Below, one piece after another: positions 27,193 to 37,245 of a DNA stretch of 64,000 bases. The DNA comes from Fidelibacterota bacterium. GTDB taxonomy: Bacteria > Fidelibacterota > Marinisomatia > SCGC-AAA003-L08 > GCA-2689995. The position numbers and the translations under genes are program-made. The stretch is from assembly GCA_002689995.1 (NCBI GenBank), contig NZIV01000063.1:83010-147009 (forward strand). The letters are read 5' to 3'. How positions within the stretch are numbered: the stretch's first letter is position 1; every line of letters begins with the position of its first letter. Under the pieces are notes generated by a model that ran no database searches, was not told the origin of the DNA, and worked only from the letters and a program-made list of their open reading frames with translations.

Positions 27193-28455
27193 CTAGTTTA
27201 AATTGGAAAAATAATGTAGGATAGATGTGATTTTTACTTCAACTTGTTCACCTTTAGTCATATCCTTAATTGCGACAAACTTACTCTTAATCTCATTTTC
27301 TCCAATTATAACAGCAAATTTAGCATTCTGCCTATTTGCTTCTTTCATCTGAGCTTTCACTCCTCTTTGAGAAGGTTCTGTTACTACCGTTAAATTTAAT
27401 TTTTCACGCAAATTATGAGCTATTTTAAGCGCTTCAGGTAATGCTCTTTCCCCAAGAATAACTATGTATATATCAATTGATTTTCTTAAGTCTTGCAAAG
27501 ATTCTTCTAAGACTATTAATAATCTTTCCATACCTGCAGCAAAGCCTACCGCAGGAGTCGGCTCACCCCCAAGCTGCTCTACCAAATTGTCATAACGACC
27601 ACCACCACAGAGAGCATCCTGTGAACCAAGTTCAGATGATGTGATTTCAAATGTAGTGCGAGTGTAATAATCAAGGCCTCGGACTAATTTAAAATCTAAT
27701 AAATACGGAATCCCTAAATGATCTAATAATTGTAAAACTTTTTCAAAATGCTTTTTATCGTCATCGCTTAGAAAATCAGAAATTAATGGTGCATGTTCAT
27801 CCAGCAATTCTTGACAATTTTGATTTTTACAATCAAATATTCTTAGCGCATTTGTATCTAATCGGTGATTACAAGTTTTACATAAGCGCTTAGAGAATGG
27901 CTTTAGATAAACTCGTAACTCTTTTAAATATTTTGGACGAACATTTGGGCTTCCAATTGAATTTATTTTTACTACCATCCCATCAATGCCAAATGATTTA
28001 TAAATATTATAAGCAACTGAGATAACCTCAACATCTATTTCTGGATTCTCGGAGCCAAAGGCTTCAACTCCAAATTGATGGAATTGACGTTGACGCCCTT
28101 TCTGGGGTCGTTCTCTTCTAAAAAGGGCATCAATATAATAAAGACGATTTATAGGCTGCAATCGCCCTAAATTATGCTGTATAAAAGACCTTACAACCGG
28201 TGCAGTTAATTCGGGTTTTAATGTTAAATTATTATTCCCTTGATCTTTCCAAGAATACATTTCTTTAGAAACTACATCGGTATCTTTTCCTACCCCACGT
28301 ATAAATAAACCTGTCTCTTCAAAAGCGGGCGTCCTTATTTCGCCGTAGCCATAATTTTTAATTAAGGAATGTATTTGCTTTTCAACACTCTCCCATTTAA
28401 ATGTATCCACTGGTAATAAATCATGAGTACCTTTAATGTTTTTTATTTTAGAAAT
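27193..28455 (-). CDS. hisS: Histidine--tRNA ligase, apparent ATT (or ATC) start
   Basis: Class II synthetase. Visible are motif 1 region (GYGEIRTPAFEETGLF), motif 2 FRRERPQKGRQRQFHQFGVEAFG, the His-specific LVRGLDYYTRTTFE and motif 3 AVGFAAGMERLL, then the anticodon-binding domain. The first standard start is GTG 28410, which would remove the conserved KGTHDLLP motif present in the same frame just upstream. An AAGGAG Shine-Dalgarno at 28464-28469 lies 8 bases before ATT 28455 (5 before ATC 28458), and a TAA stops the frame at 28468-28470. The true N-terminus is thus ISKIKNIKGTHDLLP (initiated as Met), about 420 residues. Confidence 0.93.
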   Translation of the reverse strand: MSKIKNIKGTHDLLPVDTFKWESVEKQIHSLIKNYGYGEIRTPAFEETGLFIRGVGKDTDVVSKEMYSWKDQGNNNLTLKPELTAPVVRSFIQHNLGRLQPINRLYYIDALFRRERPQKGRQRQFHQFGVEAFGSENPEIDVEVISVAYNIYKSFGIDGMVVKINSIGSPNVRPKYLKELRVYLKPFSKRLCKTCNHRLDTNALRIFDCKNQNCQELLDEHAPLISDFLSDDDKKHFEKVLQLLDHLGIPYLLDFKLVRGLDYYTRTTFEITSSELGSQDALCGGGRYDNLVEQLGGEPTPAVGFAAGMERLLIVLEESLQDLRKSIDIYIVILGERALPEALKIAHNLREKLNLTVVTEPSQRGVKAQMKEANRQNAKFAVIIGENEIKSKFVAIKDMTKGEQVEVKITSILHYFSNLN

Positions 28456-28723
28456 GATAAATACTCCTTAAAATATATAAAAAATATAAAAAATTTATAT
28501 TTTAAATTTCAGGCTTTGAAGGGATAAAATGCGAACAAATATTCAAATAAAATAATTTTAAATTTTAACTTTAAAAATTAATAAAAATAGCGCTTTAGAC
28601 TGATTTAATGTACATATCCTGAATATCAACACTATTAAATGGTTAAAAGTCTATGAAATTAAATGAGAATATTAAATAATAAGTTGCTGTGCTTTATATA
28701 AAAAATTTGAATTAGTTTCTTTA

Positions 28724-29524
28724 TTAACTTGAAGCAGACTCGTATTTTTTAATACCAACCTTCCAAACAATTCTTGATAAAATTAAAAAAATAATTGCAA
28801 TGAATATTTGGCCAAATAGAAAATTCCATCCAGGCCCATAAAGAAGCATTCTTGCTGGGACTGATGAAATTAAAGCCATAGGTAAAATAGTAAACATGGT
28901 ACGTCTTAAAAGTCCTACATAAATGGAGTCTGGTCGTTCTGCAAATTTAAGAAATTCATGGCTCAACCAACCACCAACAGTAAAATTTTTAAACCAAAAG
29001 GCAAGACAACCAGTCATAAAATCTATAGAATACCATATAGACTGCCCAATAAAAAATGATGTTATGAATAAAAAAATATTATCAATAGCTTTATAATCAG
29101 AATTATCTCCGACTAGTTTGGCCAAAAGTAATACTAAAATTATAAGACTAATTATAGCATAGGATTTAACATAGCGAAATGAAACCATAAATTGGCCATT
29201 AACAGGCCTTATTAGAGTAAAGTCCAAATCTCCAGAGACAATTAATTTATTTAATGTAAATAAATTACCTGAAAAAATCATCATATAAACCGTGTCTGCT
29301 AGAAAAGTAATTACTAAAAATATTTTTACATCTTGGGATGTAAACCTACCTAAAACATCTACATAGGAAAAAATAATACTAAAAAAATAATAGTGCGCGC
29401 CGTAATAAACAGCATCAACGATTAAACTACCTATAAAATTTGCCTTAAACTCCATGTCTCGTGTAAGTGTATTAGAAAAAAATGACAACCATAATGATAA
29501 ATATCTAACCACCGAAGCCTTCAT
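28724..29524 (-). CDS. ABC-2 type exporter permease, second subunit
   Basis: Integral membrane protein of 266 residues with about six helices. It belongs to the ABC-2 branch that uses two different permeases with one ATPase (PF06182-like); the segment GDLDFTLIRPVNGQFMVSFRYVK is characteristic, matching the GGLNKYLIRPIS segment of its partner. These transporters export unknown hydrophobic compounds or lipids. The start overlaps the partner gene end by 20 bases. It is the last gene of the operon; the following 268 bases before hisS show no gene or strong hairpin. Confidence 0.82.
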   Translation of the reverse strand: MKASVVRYLSLWLSFFSNTLTRDMEFKANFIGSLIVDAVYYGAHYYFFSIIFSYVDVLGRFTSQDVKIFLVITFLADTVYMMIFSGNLFTLNKLIVSGDLDFTLIRPVNGQFMVSFRYVKSYAIISLIILVLLLAKLVGDNSDYKAIDNIFLFITSFFIGQSIWYSIDFMTGCLAFWFKNFTVGGWLSHEFLKFAERPDSIYVGLLRRTMFTILPMALISSVPARMLLYGPGWNFLFGQIFIAIIFLILSRIVWKVGIKKYESASS

Positions 29525-30313
29525 ATTTTTTTATGCCTCTTTCATAAAGTAAATGCCCGGTAACTACCGTAATCAATGTCCAAATACATCCTTTTAAGAA
29601 TAACCAATCCCATTGTTCAGCCGGAATCTTGCCTAAAGCAATATTTACAGGAATATTCACTAAATACGGTAAAGGTGTATTTTGAATGAATTGTAACATA
29701 TAATTAGGAAAAAACTCTAATGGAATAATTGATCCAGCAAATACACGGCTTGACAAATTAAAAGCTAGAATTAATACCCTGACCTCTCCAAACCAGAAAG
29801 CACAGCAGACTATTAAGAAATAAAGAGAATAAGATAAAAAAACAGCCAAAGTTAAGAATAAAATAAAACCAAATCCCTGAATAGGATGATGAAAAGCCCA
29901 GCCAGGAAAAAATAGCTGAAATAGAATTATCATTATAAAATAGCTAAAATAAAACAAAGAATTATATCCAATAAACAATGAAAAATGATAAGAAAAAAAG
30001 ATATTGGTCGAATTAAATATTTGTTTAATCCACCAGCGCGAATGCATTCAATCATTTCAAAGGATGTTACCCATGATGATTTTAATTGTCCAACCATAAT
30101 TCCAAAAAAAATATAAACAATTAACTGATTTAAGGTAAAGCCGTTAATAACTTCTAGCTGACGCGTATCATAAATTCTTTCCCAGAGTACATACTCAATT
30201 AAAATTCCTGAAAACACAGCAAATAAACCAACAACAGTATTAGCCTTATATTCTAAAGCTTGAATCCAGGTCATACGCATGACTGTATAATATTTTATTG
30301 CTGCAGATCGCAT
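29505..30313 (-). pseudogene. ABC-2 type exporter permease, first subunit, split by a frameshift
   Basis: The N-terminal half (ATG 30313, stop 29933) and C-terminal half (open through 29505) are in different frames of one gene. Normal sequence continues from LNKYLIRPISFF in the first frame to SYHFSLFIGYNSLFYF in the second, exactly at a run of seven T (plus strand A7 at 29993-29999). Eight would restore a single frame of about 268 residues, the same size as its partner. The remainder looks intact and under selection. Explanations are a sequencing or assembly error in a homopolymer, a recent loss-of-function mutation, or slippage-based expression. Flanking ATPase and permease genes are intact. 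Confidence 0.85.
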
Positions 30314-31312
30314 TTATTTTTTAGGTATAAACTTCACTGGATTTGTGAAAAATGCTTTCATAGTCTGTTCGACAGGTAATTCTTCTAGTGAAACCGAAGC
30401 AGGACTGTCTAATTCAAATAATCTATTTAAAAATACCGTCATTTCTTTTTCTGGCAATTCTGCTATAAGTGATTTTTCCTGTATTTTAATGTTTGGATTT
30501 TTAAGGACTTCCTCTAAATGAATGTTTTCAAGTTTTGATGAAAACACAAACTGCAGGCGCTTTTTAGGATTAATATATCTTACTAATTGATCAAAATTAC
30601 CGTCATACAGTCCTTCTCCTCTATGAATTACAAATACACGTTTACAAAGCGATTGAATATCATTCATATAATGACTTGTCAAAAGAAATGTAGTCTGGTA
30701 ATCACGATTATATTTCGTTATAAACTCTCTAATTCTGAACTGTGAAGTTACGTCTAGACCTATAGTAGGCTCATCTAAAAAAACAATCTTGGGGCGATGA
30801 AGCAAAGCTGCTATAATTTCCATTTTCATCCGTTCGCCCAACGATAGTCGTCGGACTTGTACATTTACTTTGTCTCGAACATCAAGTAGGTCGATCATTT
30901 CATTCAGTGTATCTCTAAATTGTTTTTCTGGTATTTGATAAATTTTCTGATTGAGTAAAAAGCTTTCTCCTGCAGGAATGTCCCACCATAATTGATTCTT
31001 TTGCCCCATTACAATTGACACTTTTCTAAGGAATTCATTTTGTCGTTCCCACGGACTAAACCCATTAATTGAAACCATACCAGAGGTTGGATGTAAAAGT
31101 CCGACTAATGTTTTTATAAGAGTTGTCTTTCCTGCACCATTTTCACCCAAAATACCAATAATTTCACCTTCATTTATATTCAGTGAAATAGATTTTAATG
31201 CGTGAAAAGTTTCATATTTTCTATTAAAAAATGATTTTATTGCACCCTTTAAGCCTGCTTCTCGTTTAAAAATTTTAAACTCTTTTGATAGATTGTTTAT
31301 CTGAATTGACAT
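30314..31312 (-). CDS. ABC transporter ATP-binding protein for the ABC-2 exporter
   Basis: ATPase of 332 residues. Walker A is GENGAGKTTLIKTL, the Q-loop VMGQKNQLWWDIP, the signature LSLGERMKMEIIAALLHRP (LSLGE variant of LSGGQ) and Walker B IVFLDEPTIGLD. A C-terminal extension of about 90 residues after residue 240 (PKKRLQFVFSSKLENI onward) is common in DrrA/NodI-like exporters. The WWDIP stretch and gene order ATPase-permease-permease match the two-permease ABC-2 class. It starts the operon; its promoter lies in the 282-base divergent gap before the metalloprotease gene. Confidence 0.92.
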   Translation of the reverse strand: MSIQINNLSKEFKIFKREAGLKGAIKSFFNRKYETFHALKSISLNINEGEIIGILGENGAGKTTLIKTLVGLLHPTSGMVSINGFSPWERQNEFLRKVSIVMGQKNQLWWDIPAGESFLLNQKIYQIPEKQFRDTLNEMIDLLDVRDKVNVQVRRLSLGERMKMEIIAALLHRPKIVFLDEPTIGLDVTSQFRIREFITKYNRDYQTTFLLTSHYMNDIQSLCKRVFVIHRGEGLYDGNFDQLVRYINPKKRLQFVFSSKLENIHLEEVLKNPNIKIQEKSLIAELPEKEMTVFLNRLFELDSPASVSLEELPVEQTMKAFFTNPVKFIPKK

Positions 31313-31594
31313 AGGACATAAATTAATGGGAAAATAATTTAGTTTGAAACTAAAGTGTTAATATTATTTTTATTTAAACTAGTCATAAAAAAATTAATTC
31401 AATAATTCTTAATCTTTCATTAATAAAAATTATATTGAAAGGAAGCTTTTTATTTAATCATATGAATAAGATAAAAATTTTCTAAATTTTATTAATATCT
31501 TCATGTTGGACTGCATTCTATGAATTCTGTATTTTTTATATCTATCCAATTTAAAATTCGACGATATTAGAAACAATTTTTAGAAAGGAATCGA

Positions 31595-34243
31595 ATGAAT
31601 CGAATTCTTAGAAGCTTATTACTTGCATTAATTATATTCAACAATTTGTTATTGATTGCACAGAAAGAATCAATTGAAATTAGAGATAAAAGTAATCCTA
31701 TTGTTAAAAAAACATCAAAAGGTACAGGGAAGTCTTTCTATGATATTGTAAAAGGTATGGACGAAATAAATGGTTTATTCACGATGTTCTGGGATAAAGA
31801 TAAGGATAAAGTATATTTAAAAATTAAACAAACCCAACTAGATAAGGTTTACTTTTGTGATGTTACACGAAGCAGTGGAGACGCCTTTATGTTTGATAGT
31901 GGTGCTATGTTACAAAGCTTTCCATTTATATTTAAAAAAGTAGGAGATAGAATTCAATTTATACATAAAAACGTAATGTTTCGTGCTGAACCAGATGCAG
32001 CAATAAGCAGAGCTATAGATAATAGCTTTTCCCACTCAATAATTGGAAGTGCTCCTATTGTGGGGCTTCCTAATGAAAAAGATGGGTCAATACTAATAGA
32101 TGCAAAAAATATTTTTATACAGGATATACCTCGTGTCAGCTTGGTTTCTGGATATTATCAACGAAAATTTAATTTAGATAAACAAAATAGTTATTTCACC
32201 GATATTGCATCTTTTAAAAGTAATACAGAAATTGATGTTGCTCTTCATTTTAAAAATAATAAGCCTAAGTCTACTTATACTTTGCCAGATCCAACCTCTA
32301 TGGTTCATAAGTACCATTTTAGTCTCAGTGAAATTCCAGTATCTGATTTTAAACCACGGTTAGCTGATGATAGGATTGGTCATTTTTTGACAATGTATCA
32401 AGATTACTCTTCGCTTCTAAAAGATTCTCCTTATGTTCGCTATGTAAATAGATGGCACTTAGAAAAAGCAGAGCCACGATTTGATATATCTAAACCTAAA
32501 AAGCCAATTGTTTATTGGATTGAAAATACAGTCCCCGTTGAATATAGAGACGCTGTAAAAGAAGGTGTGTTATTGTGGAATGATGCCTTTGAAAAAATAG
32601 GCATAAAAGAAGCCATTGTCGTAAAGCAAATGCCCGATGATGCAGCATGGGATCCTGGAGATGTACGATATAATGTCATAAGATGGATAATTAGGCCCGG
32701 GTCCGGATATGCCGTTGGACCATCAAAAGCAAATCCCTATACTGGTGAATTATATGCCGCGGATATTCGTGTTAGTTCTGATTTTGTTAGATCTTTTTAC
32801 AGGAGATATACAAAGCTGATAGGAGGAATTGATAGTGAAAATATGGGTGTTGATGAAGCTTTTAATAGTTGGTGGAAAAATGAAGTCCCTGAAAAACAAT
32901 TGTTTAACTCAGAGTCATGCCATTATGCATCTAACAAAATGGAAGAAATAGATTTTGCATGGAACTATCTTTCTGGAACAGGGGCTTTAACTGAAGGTGA
33001 CTTAAAACAATTTGTGCACGATGGTCTTGTGGATTTAATTGTTCATGAAGTTGGTCATACATTAGGGCTAAGACATAATTTTAAAGCAAGTACTATTTTT
33101 ACTTCTGAACAGTTGAAAAATAAAGAATTTACTGATGAGCATGGAATCACTGGCTCGGTAATGGACTATAATCCTGTCAACTTATCTTCAGATAAAAACA
33201 AAAAAGGTAATTATTTCCAAACAAAACTAGGGTATTATGACTATTGGGCAATTGAATATGCATATGGTTTTCCTAAAGAAGGACAGAGTGAAGCAGACTA
33301 TTTAAAATCGGTTGCCAGCAGAGTCAGTGAACCATATTTACAATATGGAACAGATGAAGATGCACACAGCAGTTCAAGAGGAATAGATCCAATGTGTACG
33401 AGATACGATATGTCTAGTGATGCAATTCAGAACTATGGAGAACGAATTGAATTAGCTAATGAGCTTTGGGATAATATGTTAGATAAATTTGAAAAAAATG
33501 GAGAAAGATATACTACAATGAGGAGTGTCTTTTCATTAGGCGTTAGCCAATATGCCCGTTCAATTGCAAATACAGCAAAATTTGTCGGGGGTATTTATCA
33601 TCGCCGCGACCATATAGGCGACCCGAATGGGCGTATTCCTTTTGAGGTTGTGCCATCAAATCGCCAACGAGAAGCTGTGCGATTTTTAAGTGAAAATATA
33701 TTACATAAAAATTCATTTGATTTTGATCCTGAATTATTAAATAAACTTGCTCCTGAAAGATTGAATGATTTTAAAGGAACACCTTGGAGAACGTCTAGAA
33801 TAGACTTTCCAATTAGAGGAATGGTACAATATTTACAATCTAATGTATTATTTTCGCTATATGCTCCACTAAGAATGCAAAGGATGCTAGATAATGAGTT
33901 AAAATTCAAGAACAATAAAGATAAATTCACTCTCTCTGAAATGTTTGAAATACTTAGGTCTGATGTATGGAAAGAAGTAGAAAAACGAGAAAATGTGAAT
34001 AGTTATAGAAGAGAGCTACAAAGAGTTCACTTAAAAATGTTAATTCATATGGCGATTAAATCAAATAATCAATTCCCTAGAGATGCAATATCTTTAGCGC
34101 GTGCAGACCTAGATTATTTACAAAAACGTATTTCAAGGCTAACAAAACTACAAACGTTAGATTCTTATACAAAAGCTCATATGGCAGAAAGCTTATCTCA
34201 AATTGAGGCTGCACTATCAGCACAACTTCCAAAAGAATATTAA
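31595..34243 (+). CDS. Secreted zinc-dependent metalloprotease (DUF5117/DUF4953-like)
   Basis: The 882-residue protein has a signal peptide (residues 1-22, RILRSLLLALIIFNNLLLIAQ). A central gluzincin/metzincin-like zinc site is HEVGHTLGLRHNF near residue 484 (HExxHxxGxxH, so three His ligands). The upstream region includes VPVEYRDAVKEGVLLWNDAFEKIG, typical of these Bacteroidota and FCB proteases. The C-terminal third is helical (LQRVHLKMLIHMAI). It should act in the periplasm or outside the cell. An AAGGA ribosome-binding site lies 5 bases before the ATG. In the 282-base gap upstream, TTGGAC near 31505 followed about 18 bases later by TATTTT is a possible promoter. Confidence 0.87.
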   Translation: MNRILRSLLLALIIFNNLLLIAQKESIEIRDKSNPIVKKTSKGTGKSFYDIVKGMDEINGLFTMFWDKDKDKVYLKIKQTQLDKVYFCDVTRSSGDAFMFDSGAMLQSFPFIFKKVGDRIQFIHKNVMFRAEPDAAISRAIDNSFSHSIIGSAPIVGLPNEKDGSILIDAKNIFIQDIPRVSLVSGYYQRKFNLDKQNSYFTDIASFKSNTEIDVALHFKNNKPKSTYTLPDPTSMVHKYHFSLSEIPVSDFKPRLADDRIGHFLTMYQDYSSLLKDSPYVRYVNRWHLEKAEPRFDISKPKKPIVYWIENTVPVEYRDAVKEGVLLWNDAFEKIGIKEAIVVKQMPDDAAWDPGDVRYNVIRWIIRPGSGYAVGPSKANPYTGELYAADIRVSSDFVRSFYRRYTKLIGGIDSENMGVDEAFNSWWKNEVPEKQLFNSESCHYASNKMEEIDFAWNYLSGTGALTEGDLKQFVHDGLVDLIVHEVGHTLGLRHNFKASTIFTSEQLKNKEFTDEHGITGSVMDYNPVNLSSDKNKKGNYFQTKLGYYDYWAIEYAYGFPKEGQSEADYLKSVASRVSEPYLQYGTDEDAHSSSRGIDPMCTRYDMSSDAIQNYGERIELANELWDNMLDKFEKNGERYTTMRSVFSLGVSQYARSIANTAKFVGGIYHRRDHIGDPNGRIPFEVVPSNRQREAVRFLSENILHKNSFDFDPELLNKLAPERLNDFKGTPWRTSRIDFPIRGMVQYLQSNVLFSLYAPLRMQRMLDNELKFKNNKDKFTLSEMFEILRSDVWKEVEKRENVNSYRRELQRVHLKMLIHMAIKSNNQFPRDAISLARADLDYLQKRISRLTKLQTLDSYTKAHMAESLSQIEAALSAQLPKEY

Positions 34244-34261
34244 ATAATTAGAAAGGCTCTA

Positions 34262-35734
34262 ATGGCAAAAGGTGTCACACCTAAAAGTGAAAATTTTAAT
34301 CGCTGGTATACAGATATAATTACTAAAACACAAATGGCTGACTATGGTCCTGTAAAAGGTACAATGGTTATTCGTCCCTATGGTTTTGCAATTTGGGAAG
34401 CTCTTCGTAATGCCTTTGATAAACGATTTAAAGAAACAGGGCATGTTAATGCTTATTTTCCATTATTTATACCGAAATCATTTTTATCTAAAGAAGCAGA
34501 ACATATCGATGGATTTGCTAAAGAATGTGCCGTTGTTACTCATTCTAGGCTAAAATCTGTAGAAAATGGGAAAGCCGTTGAAGTTGATCCCGCTTCAAAA
34601 CTAGAAGAAGAAATAATTGTTCGCCCTACAAGCGAAACTGTTATTTGGTCAATGTATAAAAAATGGATTAACTCCTACCGTGACTTACCAATTCTTATTA
34701 ACCAGTGGGCTAATGTAGTGCGCTGGGAAATGCGTACAAGATTATTTATTCGTACAAGCGAGTTTTTATGGCAAGAAGGACATACGGCTCATGCTACAAA
34801 AAAAGAAGCTCTAGAAGAAACCTATAAAATGCTAGAAGTTTATAGAGAGGTTGTAGAAGACATTATGGCTATTCCTGTGATTACTGGTAAAAAATCTAAT
34901 TCTGAAAAGTTTGCAGGTGCAGTTGAAACGCTTTGTATTGAAGCTATGATGGGTGATAAAAAGGCGCTGCAGGCGGGTACCTCTCATTATCTTGGCCAAA
35001 ATTTTGCTAAAGCTTTTGATGTAACATTTCAAACAGAAAAAAACACTGAAGAACTTGTTTACGCAACAAGCTGGGGTGTAAGTACTCGCTTAGTTGGAGC
35101 ACTAATCATGGTTCATGGTGACGATAAAGGATTAAGACTACCTCCAAAAGTAGCTACTAATCAAGTTGTAATTCTACCTATTACAAAAAAGAATGTTAGC
35201 ATGGATTCAATTAAAGAATATATTATGCCAATGTTTAATAATTTAAAAAAACTTGGTATTAGAGTTCTTATTGATGATAGACAAAAAATATCCCCGGGCT
35301 TTAAATTTAACGAATGGGAAATGAAAGGTGTTCCTGTTCGAGTTGAAGTAGGCTCAAGAGATATTGAGAATAATAAAGTATTCGTTGCAAGAAGAGATAC
35401 TGGTGAAAAGCAATCTTTTGATATTGATGAAGCTGGAGATAAAATTGCAAGCTTATTGGTTGAAATTCAACAAAACATGTTTAATCAAGCTGTTAAGTTC
35501 CAAGATGAAAATACTTTTAATGTTACAGAGTGGTCTGAATTTAAATCCAAAGTTGAACAGGGAGGATTTATAAAGTGTGGCTGGGATGGGTCAGAAGAGT
35601 CCGAAATGAAAATTAAAAATGAAACTAAAGCTACAATTCGCTGTATTCCATTTGATGAACAACCTAATGGATTAAATTGTATTTATAGTGGCTCACCTGC
35701 AAAACATGAGGTGATTTTTGCTAAAGCATATTAA
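34262..35734 (+). CDS. proS: Proline--tRNA ligase (short, archaeal/eukaryotic-like type)
   Basis: Class II synthetase of 490 residues, lacking the bacterial insertion domain, so it is the type 3 (archaeal-like) ProRS found in many FCB and other bacteria. Visible are GPVKGTMVIRPYGFAIWEAL, motif 2 RWEMRTRLFIRTSEFLWQEGHTAHA and motif 3 GVSTRLVGALIMVHGDDKGLRLPP. The anticodon-binding domain follows and the C-terminal Cys-containing domain ends in KHEVIFAKAY. An AAGG motif precedes the ATG. Its stop abuts recO directly (1-base gap or less), indicating one transcript with recO, hydrolase and rhomboid. Confidence 0.96.
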   Translation: MAKGVTPKSENFNRWYTDIITKTQMADYGPVKGTMVIRPYGFAIWEALRNAFDKRFKETGHVNAYFPLFIPKSFLSKEAEHIDGFAKECAVVTHSRLKSVENGKAVEVDPASKLEEEIIVRPTSETVIWSMYKKWINSYRDLPILINQWANVVRWEMRTRLFIRTSEFLWQEGHTAHATKKEALEETYKMLEVYREVVEDIMAIPVITGKKSNSEKFAGAVETLCIEAMMGDKKALQAGTSHYLGQNFAKAFDVTFQTEKNTEELVYATSWGVSTRLVGALIMVHGDDKGLRLPPKVATNQVVILPITKKNVSMDSIKEYIMPMFNNLKKLGIRVLIDDRQKISPGFKFNEWEMKGVPVRVEVGSRDIENNKVFVARRDTGEKQSFDIDEAGDKIASLLVEIQQNMFNQAVKFQDENTFNVTEWSEFKSKVEQGGFIKCGWDGSEESEMKIKNETKATIRCIPFDEQPNGLNCIYSGSPAKHEVIFAKAY

Positions 35735-36484
35735 ATGGTTCAGGAGTCTTCTGGAATTATTTTAAAGTCAATCCCGTTTTCTGAATCTAGTATAATATCT
35801 AGGGTTTTTACTCCAGACTTTGGCAAAATTTCACTGATTGCTCGTGGGGCAAAAAAATCGAAAAGTGGTAGTTCTGCCATGCTCGAACCAATGAACATTG
35901 TTGAGTTTCAAATGAATTTTAATGAGTCAAAAGACTTACAGGTTATGAGGGATATTTCAATTCAACACAATTTATCTACAATTCGAACCAATATAAAAAA
36001 AATGGCCACGGGACTTGTTATTGTTGAGATTCTTGATAAGACTTCTCACCAACTTGATCCTTCACCTATTTTATATCGTCTAGTAAAAAGTTCAATTTCT
36101 CAACTAAATAGCTTAGATGTCTCAGAAAAGACCTTGTATATTTTTTTTTTAATACAATTTTCTAAATATTCAGGATTTAATCCTATTTCCGAAAATTGTC
36201 ATAATTGTAAAAGATTGCTGTCAAGTGCTTTTTATAATATGAAAAATGGTTTACTTGCTTGTAAAAATTGTCGAAGTATAGACTCAATATTTTTGGATTG
36301 TGATGTTTTTTTACTAATTAAAGAAGTTTCTAAAACAAATATTAAAAATTTAAATGATATTTTAATTATGCAAAATATGTTGCAGATAATTGAAAAATAT
36401 TTATTACGTTTTATGGAATTTCATTTACATGGAATGCATAATATTAAATCTTTAAGTTTTTTAAACTCAGTACTAATAAAATGA
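35735..36484 (+). CDS. recO: DNA repair protein RecO
   Basis: RecO loads RecA onto SSB-coated DNA in the RecFOR pathway; recF is also in this window. The 249-residue protein has the N-terminal OB fold (SGIILKSIPFSESSIISRVFTPDFGKISLIARGAKKSKS), a helical middle and a zinc site formed by CHNCKRLL and CKNCRS. Length and domain order are normal. It overlaps the downstream hydrolase start by 4 bases. Confidence 0.92.
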   Translation: MVQESSGIILKSIPFSESSIISRVFTPDFGKISLIARGAKKSKSGSSAMLEPMNIVEFQMNFNESKDLQVMRDISIQHNLSTIRTNIKKMATGLVIVEILDKTSHQLDPSPILYRLVKSSISQLNSLDVSEKTLYIFFLIQFSKYSGFNPISENCHNCKRLLSSAFYNMKNGLLACKNCRSIDSIFLDCDVFLLIKEVSKTNIKNLNDILIMQNMLQIIEKYLLRFMEFHLHGMHNIKSLSFLNSVLIK

Positions 36485-37245
36485 ATAATACTGTAAAAAT
36501 TGAAACAAAAGATTTTGAATTTAATATCAAAAGTAAAATTGGATGTTATATTATTCATGGATTTTCAAGCTCAACTTATGAAACAAAAGAGCTTGCGGAG
36601 TTTTTAGGAGCACAAGGCTATCGCTCTTTAACACGAAACCTACCTGGACACGGGACTACTGTTGAAGAATGTAATACGGTAAAATACCAGGACTGGCTAA
36701 GTTTTACCGAAAAAGACCTTGCTGTTTTGTCTAACTCATGTGATAAAATAGTAGTAATAGGAATGAGTATGGGAGGTGTAATAGCATTGCATTTGGCATC
36801 ACTTTTTCCTGTTACATGTGTAATTTCAGCAGCGGCTGTTTTCCATTTTAGAGATCATAAGAAATTAAAATATTTAAACTTTATTTTATGTCATCTATTT
36901 CCAATCCGCCCAAAAATAAAATCCTATCCGAAAAAGATTAAAGCTAGCTTAATATTCCATGGCTATGAACAATATCCTATGATTGCATTAAATGAATTCA
37001 TGAAAATGAATAAAGTTGTCTTCCAGGAATTAAAAAAAATAAAATGTCCTTTGTTATTATTAAGTTCAAATATTGACCAGACTTCGATGCCAATAAATAT
37101 AGAAATTATTAAAAATAATGTTCAATCTAATGTGAAAATAGTGAAAAATTATAACTATGCTACACATAATATTTTTGTTAAAAGTAAAGACCAAATGATG
37201 GTTTTCAACGATATTAAAATATTTTTAGAAAACCATATTTCTTGA
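36481..37245 (+). CDS. Alpha/beta hydrolase, carboxylesterase/monoacylglycerol-lipase-like
   Basis: Cytoplasmic serine hydrolase of 254 residues. It shows the oxyanion strand CYIIHGFSSSTYETKELAEFLGAQGY, RNLPGHGTTVEEC and the nucleophile elbow GMSMGG, a pattern shared with Est30-like carboxylesterases and bacterial monoacylglycerol lipases. The acid is probably the Asp in SSNIDQTSMP and the base the His in NYATHNIF. No signal peptide. It overlaps recO and the rhomboid gene by 4 bases on each side, so it is translationally coupled. Natural substrate unknown. Confidence 0.85.
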   Translation: MNNTVKIETKDFEFNIKSKIGCYIIHGFSSSTYETKELAEFLGAQGYRSLTRNLPGHGTTVEECNTVKYQDWLSFTEKDLAVLSNSCDKIVVIGMSMGGVIALHLASLFPVTCVISAAAVFHFRDHKKLKYLNFILCHLFPIRPKIKSYPKKIKASLIFHGYEQYPMIALNEFMKMNKVVFQELKKIKCPLLLLSSNIDQTSMPINIEIIKNNVQSNVKIVKNYNYATHNIFVKSKDQMMVFNDIKIFLENHIS

